A stretch of 11,620 bases of DNA from an uncultured Clostridia bacterium (GTDB lineage: Bacteria > Bacillota > Clostridia > Oscillospirales > CAG-272): contig CALAXC010000286.1 of NCBI GenBank assembly GCA_937894775.1, positions 1-11,620 of the forward strand. Reading direction: 5' to 3'. A program made the position numbers and the translations under genes. Positions 1-6,111 of this stretch are shown here, piece by piece; position 1 is the first letter of the stretch; each line of letters opens with the position of its first letter. The notes under the pieces were generated by a model. The model was not told the DNA's origin and did no database searches. It was given only the letters and a program-made list of their open reading frames with translations.

Positions 1-47
1 TTATATATGAGGGGATATTTTAAAACTAAAAATAGGAGGTAACATTA

Positions 48-473
48 TTGAAAAAATACAATTCAAAAAGAGATAACCCCGGCGAATACTTTCCGATGCC
101 GAAGGTAATCTTCCGTCTTGACCTTGATGCAGGCGAAATAGCTGTTCTTGCTTTTCTGATGTATTGCGAGGACAGAGAAACTTTTAAGTGTCATCCGAGC
201 TACTCCACTATCGGAGAAGCTGTTGGTATGAGCAACAACACCGTCAAAAAATACGTTGAAAGTCTTGAAAAGAAAGGCTTTATTTCAACCGAGCCGACTC
301 TGGTAAAAACTTGCGACGGTCGCACTCACAACGGTAGTCTGCTCTACACGCTTCGACCTCTCGCGCCGATTGAAGAAGCCTATTTTGAAAAGAAAATGCG
401 AGAATCGCAAGCACAATCAAATTTTAGAAACGCCTTAAAGAAATACGAAAAGAAAGGAGCAAAAGCAAAATGA
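48..473 (+). CDS. Winged-helix/HTH DNA-binding protein, HTH_36 type
   Basis: A 141-residue protein starting at a TTG codon. The start is supported by an AGGAGGT site at 34-40, 7 nt upstream. Residues about 15-85 read as a winged helix: a hydrophobic helix (IAVLAFLMYC), then a helix-turn-helix around residues 52-72 (STIGEAVGMSNNTVKKYVES) and a GFI strand/wing. Such HTH_36 domains occur in plasmid replication initiators (RepA N-termini) and in element-encoded regulators. The C-terminal 35 residues are charged, Lys/Glu-rich and probably helical. Its stop overlaps the start of the next gene in an ATGA, so the two are probably translationally coupled. Its place ahead of the excisionase-like and mobilisation genes fits a regulator or initiator of a mobile element. 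The role as initiator versus repressor cannot be decided, because the 141-residue length is short for a full Rep protein. Confidence 0.8.
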   Translation: MKKYNSKRDNPGEYFPMPKVIFRLDLDAGEIAVLAFLMYCEDRETFKCHPSYSTIGEAVGMSNNTVKKYVESLEKKGFISTEPTLVKTCDGRTHNGSLLYTLRPLAPIEEAYFEKKMRESQAQSNFRNALKKYEKKGAKAK

Positions 474-691
474 AGCAATCTATGTTTAAAAGCAAAGACG
501 AATTACCTATGTTCTTAACTGTTATGGACGTGGCAAATCTGCTTGGAATCTCCCGTGCAAGCGCCTATGAGCTTGTGCGTGAAGACAACTTCCCGAAGCT
601 GAAAATTGTTCAGGGGCGAACCATTATACCGAGAGATCGACTCCTCGAATGGCTTGATGAACAAACGAGATACGATGAACTGCCACGGTGA
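470..691 (+). CDS. Excisionase-like small HTH protein (HTH_17 / AlpA-like)
   Basis: A 73-residue protein whose ATG overlaps the TGA of the upstream gene (ATGA at 470-473). An AAAGGAGC-like ribosome site lies at about 453-460. Residues about 15-63 match the MerR-like excisionase fold: LTVMDVANLLGISRASAYEL supplies the helix-turn-helix, a basic turn follows (PKLKIVQGRT), then the typical final IPRDRLLEWL helix. Proteins of this family bind as small architectural factors and direct tyrosine integrases towards excision, or act as regulators. Two tyrosine recombinases lie 2.5 kb downstream in the same orientation, so a recombination directionality role is plausible. The exact partner is an inference. 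Confidence 0.8.
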   Translation: MKQSMFKSKDELPMFLTVMDVANLLGISRASAYELVREDNFPKLKIVQGRTIIPRDRLLEWLDEQTRYDELPR

Positions 692-727
692 ACGCAACAA
701 TAAGTGAACCGTGTACCGACCATCATT

Positions 728-752
728 GGGGGCTTTGCAAGCCCATATTTTT
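728..752 (+). terminator. Probable intrinsic terminator after the HTH/excisionase pair
   Basis: GGGCTT (730-735) pairs with AAGCCC (739-744) around a TGC loop, followed by ATATTTTT at 745-752. The short GC-rich stem and T-run fit a modest rho-independent terminator closing the first two-gene operon. Confidence 0.55.
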
Positions 753-831
753 AAGCAGGATAAAGCCGTGTCTCCTCGGCACACCACATCGCACGGCAAC
801 GCCGAGCGTTCAAGAAATTACGCACTAAAAG

Positions 832-917
832 TTGAGTCTCGCAAACGTGAGATTTTATGAATTTGAGTCTCTACTATACACGGTATAAGGAAAAATACCG
901 CCTTTTGCGAGTCTCAA
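832..917. repeat. Long inverted repeat enclosing a CGGTAT hairpin (oriT candidate core)
   Basis: The left arm TTGAGTCTCGCAAA (832-845) and the right arm TTTGCGAGTCTCAA (904-917) are complementary except at the central base. The heptamer GAGTCTC occurs three times (834-840, 865-871, 909-915). A perfect 6-bp inverted repeat with an 8-nt loop sits between the arms at 881-900. The relaxosome accessory gene starts 53 nt after the right arm. Confidence 0.6.
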
Positions 918-969
918 TTATTACTATTACAAAAAACAAACAAAAACCAATATTTTGGAGGAAAACAAA

Positions 970-1383
970 ATGACAAGCAAAAAACAAAACAATGATGCAA
1001 TGCCTTCCAAGGGCGTTCGACTTCGTGTTGACCAATGGGAGGATTGCGACAAATATTATCAAACATTAGGACTTGCCTCACGAAATGATTTTATACGTGA
1101 TGCGGTAGATTTTTATCTTGAATATCTTTCAAAAAGCAGCTCGGCAAAATTTCTAACGCCTGCCTTGGAATCTGTTATATCTTCAAAGATACGTGACAGC
1201 GAGGATAGAATTGCGCGTCTGCTCTTTAAGTTAGCGGTAGACCAAAACCTACTTGCACGTATCGTAGCAGATACCTATGATTATAATTCTGAATTCGTTT
1301 CAGATGAAAGAATCAATGCTATTCGTGAGGTCAAGGAAACAAACGGAACAATTCGTGTAGATGAAATTATAGGAGGTAACTGA
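970..1383 (+). CDS. Ribbon-helix-helix relaxosome accessory protein (MobC-like)
   Basis: A 137-residue protein. I chose the ATG at 970 over an in-frame TTG at 955 because GGAGG at 957-961 sits 8 nt ahead of it and would otherwise lie inside the coding region. Residues about 14-52 show a ribbon-helix-helix: a short basic strand (KGVRLRVDQW) and two helices (LASRNDFIRDAVDFYLEYL), as in CopG/MobC-type DNA-binding proteins. The remaining 85 residues are mostly helical and unassigned. The gene sits between the candidate oriT and the relaxase, and its stop lies one nucleotide before the proposed relaxase start. Accessory proteins of this type bind oriT and help the relaxase nick. A general plasmid-type repressor would have a similar fold. 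Confidence 0.8.
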   Translation: MTSKKQNNDAMPSKGVRLRVDQWEDCDKYYQTLGLASRNDFIRDAVDFYLEYLSKSSSAKFLTPALESVISSKIRDSEDRIARLLFKLAVDQNLLARIVADTYDYNSEFVSDERINAIREVKETNGTIRVDEIIGGN

Positions 1384-1387
1384 TATA
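1371..1387 (+). promoter_or_regulatory. Ribosome binding site deciding an ATA start for the relaxase
   Basis: AGGAGG (1371-1376) overlaps the last codons of the upstream gene. The only start-like codon at proper distance is ATA at 1385-1387, one base after the TGA stop at 1381-1383. The tight spacing implies translational coupling, which could help a weak start codon work. Confidence 0.65.
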
Positions 1388-3109
1388 GCAAAACTAATTT
1401 TTAAAGCACCGTATTATAAATTCGGTCACAGAAATCAAAGCGGTCAAGGCAGAGGCGGATACCTAAAATATATCGCAACACGTGATGGCGTTGAGCTGTT
1501 GCGTAGCGGTATGGTAGATTACGTTGGAGAGCGAAAGGGCTCAAACGGATTGTTCACCGACGAGGGTGTGAGTATTAATCTTAAAGAATTAAAAAATGAA
1601 GTAGATACCACCAAAGGAAACGTGTGGGGGCTTATATTCTCCCTAAAGCGTGAGGATGCCGAGCGACTTGGATATAACACCGCAGAACAATGGATGAATC
1701 TTTTACGCTCTCGCAGAAACGATATAGCAAAGGAAATGAATATCATTCCCGAAAATTTACGTTGGTATGCGGCGTATCATAATTCCGAAACGCATCCGCA
1801 CGTGCATATGCTCGTATGGTCAAGCAATCCTCAAGAGCCTTTTCTTTCAACCGTTGGTATTCATAATATTAAGCACACGATAGCGGGAGATATATTCCGT
1901 CAGGATATGATATCTATATACAAAAAGCAGACTGATGTGCGTAACGATTTAAAGGAAACCTTCCGTCAGAAATTAAATGAAATATTGCAAAGCGTTCAAG
2001 AGCCATCCGCAGATATATCTATGGATTTATATGAGCAATTCTCAAAGCTCTGTGAAAAATTATCCTCGCATAAAGGAAAAAAGGTGTACGGATATTTAGA
2101 TAAGGACACAAAGAAAATTGTTGACGGTATCGTAAAAGCAATAGCAAACGATAAAAACATAGCCGAAGCTTATGAGTTATGGTATCAGCTTCAATGTGAA
2201 ACCTATCGCACCTATACCGATGAGATGCCCACAAAAATACCGTTAGAGGAAAACAAGGAATTCAAATCTATACGCAACCAAATAGTGAGTATGGCGGCAG
2301 AAATAAAAATGCCACCGATACAGACTTTTATGTACGAGGATTACGACTATGAAGAATTACAAGATATAAAAGACGACATAACATATCTTTCATACCTTGC
2401 CGACCGAGGAAACCCGATAGCAATGTACCGTATTGGAAGATATTATTATGATAACACCGACGATACCGACGAAGCACTCTATTGGTTTAAAAAAGCCGCC
2501 GACAACGGAAATACTCTCTCAATGTATCTTATTTACAAAGGATATAGAGATGGAATATTTAATGAAAGCCATAGCGAAAAAATGAAATATCTTTTAATGG
2601 CTGTAGATAACCACATCGGATATGCCGAATACGAATACGCAAAAATAACAGATGCAATGATGCCTAACGTGAAGCTCTCTTATCTTTTGCGTGCGGCAGA
2701 ACACGGATGTGACGAAGCAGAATACGAAATAGGTAAGCTCTATTATGAGAACGGACAAACAGATGAAGCAATCAAGCACTTTGAAAAAGGAGCAAAAAGC
2801 GATTTTTGGATTAAAACTCGCCTCGGACTTCTTTATTGTTACACACTCAATGATTGGGAGAAAGGCATGAAGCATCTTCAAGATGCGGCGGATGAAGGAT
2901 ATTCTCCTGCCGTGGAAGCTATGAATGCGATAAATAAAGGTTTAAATGCTCAAATCATAATGGGAATTTGCGACTTATTTTATTATGCAACAAACATCAT
3001 AGACAACCGTGCAGAAGATTATTATTCAAAGAATAAATCTAATAAAATCGACAAAAAGCAGAAACAAGAAATAGAGGAAAAGAAGAAAGGACAAAGAATG
3101 GAAATATGA
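1385..3109 (+). CDS. MobP3/MobL-type relaxase with C-terminal Sel1-like repeats; ATA start
   Basis: A 574-residue protein if read from ATA at 1385. The usual ATG/GTG/TTG rule gives a start near 1499 and drops 38 residues. Those residues (KLIFKAPYYKFGHR, then GGYLKYIATRDGVEL) look like the conserved relaxase N-terminus. AGGAGG at 1371-1376 lies exactly 8 nt before the ATA, and no better start lies in between. The metal-binding histidines are in THPHVHML at about residues 136-143 (H137, H139, H141), and tyrosines Y10/Y11 are candidate nicking residues. Residues about 340-520 form Sel1/TPR-like repeats, for example NPIAMYRIGRYYYDN with ALYWFKKAADNGN, and DEAEYEIGKLYYENG. The tail is Lys/Glu-rich. 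The enzyme would nick oriT and pilot the DNA through another element's secretion system. The family call is firm and the start codon fairly firm. Confidence 0.85.
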   Translation: MAKLIFKAPYYKFGHRNQSGQGRGGYLKYIATRDGVELLRSGMVDYVGERKGSNGLFTDEGVSINLKELKNEVDTTKGNVWGLIFSLKREDAERLGYNTAEQWMNLLRSRRNDIAKEMNIIPENLRWYAAYHNSETHPHVHMLVWSSNPQEPFLSTVGIHNIKHTIAGDIFRQDMISIYKKQTDVRNDLKETFRQKLNEILQSVQEPSADISMDLYEQFSKLCEKLSSHKGKKVYGYLDKDTKKIVDGIVKAIANDKNIAEAYELWYQLQCETYRTYTDEMPTKIPLEENKEFKSIRNQIVSMAAEIKMPPIQTFMYEDYDYEELQDIKDDITYLSYLADRGNPIAMYRIGRYYYDNTDDTDEALYWFKKAADNGNTLSMYLIYKGYRDGIFNESHSEKMKYLLMAVDNHIGYAEYEYAKITDAMMPNVKLSYLLRAAEHGCDEAEYEIGKLYYENGQTDEAIKHFEKGAKSDFWIKTRLGLLYCYTLNDWEKGMKHLQDAADEGYSPAVEAMNAINKGLNAQIIMGICDLFYYATNIIDNRAEDYYSKNKSNKIDKKQKQEIEEKKKGQRMEI

Positions 3110-3179
3110 TTGATAACAAATTGATAACTCTTTGCAAAAACGCTGGATATTCTCTCGAACCTGTGGTATGGTTGTGGTA
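3109..3179 (+). repeat. Two pairs of direct repeats with 11-bp period, candidate integrase/Xis sites
   Basis: ATTGATAAC occurs at 3109-3117 and 3120-3128, and TGTGGTA at 3162-3168 and 3173-3179. Both pairs repeat with an 11-bp period, about one helical turn, so each pair presents the same DNA face. They fill the short gap between the relaxase stop and the first integrase. Arm-type integrase sites and excisionase sites typically look like this, but a role is inferred only from position and phasing. Confidence 0.4.
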
Positions 3180-3212
3180 ACAAATAAAATTACAGAAAGG
3201 AATATAAAAAAT

Positions 3213-4376
3213 ATGTCAAACAAACGCAGACCGCAAGGGGACGGAACAATACGAAAAAGAGCTGACGGACGGTGGGAAGGACGAATTGTTGTAGGTCACA
3301 AAAATGACGGCTCGCCTATGTATAAATCGGTGTTCGGTAAAACGCAAAAGGCAACTCTTAAAGAGCTTCACAAGCTAATAGACCTTTACCGTGACGTTGA
3401 CCTAACCGAGGAATGCCGAATGACGCTTGGCGAATGGATGGACAAATGGCTCGACGAGTATATGATATTCGCTATCAGAGAATTTACGCTTGACAGTTAC
3501 CGAAACATCACGAAAAATCAAGTAAAAAAACATATTGGTCACAAACCGCTTTCATCCTTGACAACCGCTGATATACAAAGATTTTATAATAAAATAAAAA
3601 AAGAAGGCAGAATGAAGCCGAAGCGCGACGGCTCATACGAGCTTGCCGACAGTATGGTGCGGAAGATCCACATGATGCTCCACGAAGCCTTGGATACGGC
3701 GGTCAGAGAACGCCTCATAGCCAAGAACCCGACAAACGGAACAACGATACCGAAAACCAACTATCCCGAAAAACAGATACTCGGTGATGAACAGCTCGAA
3801 ACCTTCCTTGAAGAAATCAAGAAAGAGGAATATTGGTGCGACTTCTTCTATGTAGAGGTTATGGTAGGACTTCGCCGTGGCGAGATATGCGGACTTAAAT
3901 GGAGTGACATTGACTTTAGCGCAAACAAGCTCCGAGTGGAAAGATCTGTGGGGATTAAAAAGGGCGGGGGTATAAGCATTGGAGAAACCAAAACCAACAC
4001 AGGCATTCGAACGATTATTATGCCGCCGAGTGTTAGCGATGTATTGCAAAGGCGCAAGCAAACGGCAATAAGTGCGTGGGTGTTCCCGTCATTCTTAAAT
4101 CCCGAACAGCCGATACATCCCGAAGCAGCTTATCGCAAGCTCAAAGTAATACTCAAGCACGCAGGGCTACCGCTGATACGATTCCACGACCTGCGCCACA
4201 CCTTCGCAACCCATGCGATGAAGGGCGGTGTTGATGCAAAAACATTATCGGGAATCCTTGGACACACCAATGCAAGCTTCACACTTGATACCTATACACA
4301 CGTGACAAGTGATATGCAAAAGAATGCATCTGCCGTAGTTGGTAATATGATGCAAAAAATAATGATAAAGGAGTAG
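3213..4376 (+). CDS. Tyrosine recombinase/integrase, first of a tandem pair
   Basis: A 387-residue tyrosine recombinase. ATG at 3213 is preferred because the family's N-terminal arm-binding domain begins just after it (QGDGTIRKRADGRWEGRIVV), and AGAAAGGA lies at 3194-3201; an open frame further upstream has no such support. Residues 8-60 are an AP2-like arm-binding domain, about 70-175 the core-binding (SAM-like) domain, and about 188-370 the catalytic domain. The catalytic set is complete: R221 (GLRRGEI), K260, H325 and R328 (HDLRHT), H351 (LGHT) and nucleophile Y361. It should carry out integration and excision of the element. Three bases separate its stop from the next integrase gene, so the two are co-transcribed. 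The element family resembles Tn916-type integrases in domain order. Confidence 0.93.
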   Translation: MSNKRRPQGDGTIRKRADGRWEGRIVVGHKNDGSPMYKSVFGKTQKATLKELHKLIDLYRDVDLTEECRMTLGEWMDKWLDEYMIFAIREFTLDSYRNITKNQVKKHIGHKPLSSLTTADIQRFYNKIKKEGRMKPKRDGSYELADSMVRKIHMMLHEALDTAVRERLIAKNPTNGTTIPKTNYPEKQILGDEQLETFLEEIKKEEYWCDFFYVEVMVGLRRGEICGLKWSDIDFSANKLRVERSVGIKKGGGISIGETKTNTGIRTIIMPPSVSDVLQRRKQTAISAWVFPSFLNPEQPIHPEAAYRKLKVILKHAGLPLIRFHDLRHTFATHAMKGGVDAKTLSGILGHTNASFTLDTYTHVTSDMQKNASAVVGNMMQKIMIKE

Positions 4377-4379
4377 ATA

Positions 4380-5822
4380 ATGGCAAATAACAAACGAAAA
4401 CAAGGAGAAGGGATGATTCGCCTTCGAAAAGACGGTCGGTGGGAAGGACGAATAGTTATCGGTTACGATGAAAAAGGTAATCCACGAACTAAAAACGTAT
4501 TGGCAAAAACAAAGGCAGAGTGTACCGAAAAGCTTGAAACACTTAAAGCACAATGCGGAAGAACTACCGATAGACTTAAATCGGATATGTTATTCGGAGA
4601 TTGGATAGATTTCTGGTATCAGAACTTTTCCAAGCCGAAAATAAGGCAGACCACGCAACAAACATACGAGGGGAGAATTTATTCGCACATAATACCTGAA
4701 ATAGGTCAAATACCGTTGAATAAGCTAACACAAAACGATTTGCAACAGTTCTATGCAAGGCTGAAAAAAGGCGGTCGAAAAAGACTCACGGATAAATATG
4801 GCGAGGGCTTATCCGATCGAATGGTACGCTCCTGCCATACCACCTGCCGAACTGCACTTGAAAAGGCGGTAGCCGAAAGGCTGATAACAACAAATCCTGC
4901 CTTAGGTTGCAGGCTTCCGCCAAAAAAATCCAAAGAGATGCAGGTGCTAACACAAGCTGAAATTATTAGATTTTTAACGCAAGCAAAAGCAGAGGGATAC
5001 TATGAAATGTTCTTACTTGAACTGACTACGGGAATGCGACGAGGTGAGATACTCGGACTTAAATGGCGTGACCTTAATCTTCAAAGTGGAGAGCTTCACA
5101 TATTAAGGCAGGTAGTAAGGACAGGAAAAGCGGTAGAGGTAAGCGTACCGAAAACAAAATCTTCGATACGGACAATCATAATTCCACCCGATATGGTGGA
5201 GCTTCTTACGGAGCTGAAAAAGCAGACTAAAGGCGAGTGGATGTTCCCATCACCCGTAAAATTGGGAGAGCCGAGAAATCCCACGGCGGTGTACCGACGA
5301 TTCCAACTTATCCTTGAACGCTCCCACTGTAAGAAGATACGCTTCCATGACCTGCGCCACACCTTCGCTACGATGGCATTAGAGAACGGCATGGATATTA
5401 AAACACTTTCAGCTATGATAGGGCATATCAGCTCAGAAACCACGTTGAATATTTACAGCCACATCACCGACACCATGCAACAGCAGGCGGCGGTGAGAAT
5501 CGACCGAGAGATCGGCGGTACAAACGCAGAAATGCCCGAACCGCCGACTCCCAAGGTATGTGACGAAGCAACCGCAGAAAACGCCACACAGACGGTTTTT
5601 GAGCCGTACAGACCGAAGATAAGAAAGAGTGGTACGGGATGCGTGACAATGATAAACGACCACCTTTACGAGGGAAAGTTCACGCCGAGAGTCAACGGCA
5701 AACGCATCTCCAAGAATGTCTACGCAAAGACACGAGAGGAATGCGAGGAAAAGCTCGCTGAGCTGATAAAAACCATGAAAGCGGAAATTGCGGAGATGAA
5801 AAAGCAAGCGAAGAACGCATAA
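4380..5822 (+). CDS. Tyrosine recombinase with a second arm-binding-like domain at its C-terminus
   Basis: A 480-residue tyrosine recombinase starting 3 nt after the first integrase, with AAGGAG at 4368-4373. Residues 10-58 are the arm-binding domain (WEGRIVIGYDEKGNPR, then KNVLAKTKAECTEKLETL), about 70-178 the core-binding domain, and about 188-372 the catalytic domain. All catalytic residues are present: R220, K258, H323, R326, H349 and Y359. It is about 95 residues longer than its neighbour. After a linker rich in Pro, Glu and Thr (about 376-415), residues 418-466 resemble the N-terminal domain again (LYEGKFTPRVNGKR, then KNVYAKTREECEEKLAEL) and end in a Lys/Glu helix. The C-terminal copy could give the protein two arm contacts. 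The two integrases are paralogous; whether both are needed is unknown. Confidence 0.93.
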   Translation: MANNKRKQGEGMIRLRKDGRWEGRIVIGYDEKGNPRTKNVLAKTKAECTEKLETLKAQCGRTTDRLKSDMLFGDWIDFWYQNFSKPKIRQTTQQTYEGRIYSHIIPEIGQIPLNKLTQNDLQQFYARLKKGGRKRLTDKYGEGLSDRMVRSCHTTCRTALEKAVAERLITTNPALGCRLPPKKSKEMQVLTQAEIIRFLTQAKAEGYYEMFLLELTTGMRRGEILGLKWRDLNLQSGELHILRQVVRTGKAVEVSVPKTKSSIRTIIIPPDMVELLTELKKQTKGEWMFPSPVKLGEPRNPTAVYRRFQLILERSHCKKIRFHDLRHTFATMALENGMDIKTLSAMIGHISSETTLNIYSHITDTMQQQAAVRIDREIGGTNAEMPEPPTPKVCDEATAENATQTVFEPYRPKIRKSGTGCVTMINDHLYEGKFTPRVNGKRISKNVYAKTREECEEKLAELIKTMKAEIAEMKKQAKNA

Positions 5823-5827
5823 GGAAA

Positions 5828-5855
5828 GAGGGGCGACCACGAACGGTCGCCCCTC
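5828..5855 (+). terminator. Perfect 11-bp hairpin after the integrases
   Basis: GAGGGGCGACC (5828-5838) pairs fully with GGTCGCCCCTC (5845-5855) around ACGAAC. It begins 6 nt after the second integrase stop. The downstream sequence is CAAAATTT and not a T-run, so it is a weak terminator by rule. It could equally be an mRNA-stabilising or boundary structure. Confidence 0.55.
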
Positions 5856-5978
5856 AAAATTTGCGGTGCAGTAGGCAAAGAAAAGGCCAACGAAAAGGTA
5901 AATTGATTTCCCCAAAGTTATAAATTTAAAAATAGAGAAATGTGTAAATACAAAACTAATAGTATATAGCAAAAAGTA

Positions 5979-6007
5979 TTGAGATTTTGATTGTATTATG
6001 ATATAAT
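5979..6007 (+). promoter_or_regulatory. Consensus sigma-A promoter with extended -10 for the HNH gene
   Basis: TTGAGA (5979-5984) and TATAAT (6002-6007) are separated by 17 nt, with TG one base before the -10 (5999-6000). Transcription should start near 6014 and leave a leader of roughly 100 nt. Confidence 0.75.
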
Positions 6008-6055
6008 TATAGTGTATAGGTGTTCTCCCATCATAACCACGAAATCTTAAAATTT

Positions 6056-6082
6056 AGGACTGTGAATCGATTCACAGATCCT
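6056..6082. promoter_or_regulatory. 18-bp perfect palindrome in the leader of the HNH gene
   Basis: CTGTGAATCGATTCACAG (6060-6077) equals its own reverse complement. AGGA (6056-6059) and TCCT (6079-6082) extend it by four pairs across one bulged A. It lies about 45-65 nt downstream of the predicted transcription start and 34 nt before the HNH start codon. That fits a roadblock operator for a dimeric repressor, or an RNA hairpin in the leader. Confidence 0.7.
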
Positions 6083-6111
6083 TAGTAAGTTAATCAAGGA
6101 AGAGTATAAAT

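Larger units (their letters stand above)
692..969 (+). other. Structured non-coding region; candidate oriT and regulatory leader
   Basis: This gene-free stretch lies between the excisionase-like gene and the relaxase accessory gene, where mobilisable elements commonly keep the origin of transfer. After the terminator it holds interleaved inverted repeats at 765-806, in the order GCCGTG, CTCGGC, CACGGC, GCCGAG. Next comes a small hairpin at 837-852 (TCTCGC / GTGAGA with one G-T pair). A 14-nt inverted repeat follows at 832-845 and 904-917 with 13 of 14 positions complementary. Inside it is a third copy of the GAGTCTC heptamer (865-871) and a perfect hairpin CGGTAT / ATACCG at 881-900. No nic site can be named from sequence alone, so oriT is a positional and structural inference. 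Confidence 0.5.
5856..6111 (+). promoter_or_regulatory. AT-rich leader region with promoter and palindrome; possible element boundary
   Basis: This gene-free stretch separates the integrase operon from the HNH gene. The first 120 bases show nothing recognisable and would be a natural place for the element's attachment site, though no repeat could be matched to another site in the window. The second half holds the promoter (5979-6007) and the palindrome (6060-6077) listed separately. Confidence 0.5.

Noticed and set aside
832..917. GAGTCTC repeats as a CRISPR array
   Set aside because: There are only three heptamers with unequal spacing and orientation, no constant repeat of CRISPR length, and no cas genes.
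955..969. TTG start of the accessory protein at 955
   Set aside because: It would place the GGAGG ribosome site inside the gene, whereas ATG at 970 has correct spacing.
3132..3212. Upstream extension of the first integrase to an ATG at 3132
   Set aside because: No ribosome site precedes it, the added residues do not resemble an integrase N-terminus, and the stretch contains phased direct repeats. The ATG at 3213 begins at the family's normal N-terminus.
5433..5972. Minus-strand frame opposite the end of the second integrase
   Set aside because: It runs through the hairpin at 5828-5855 and mirrors integrase codons; it has no domain and no ribosome site.
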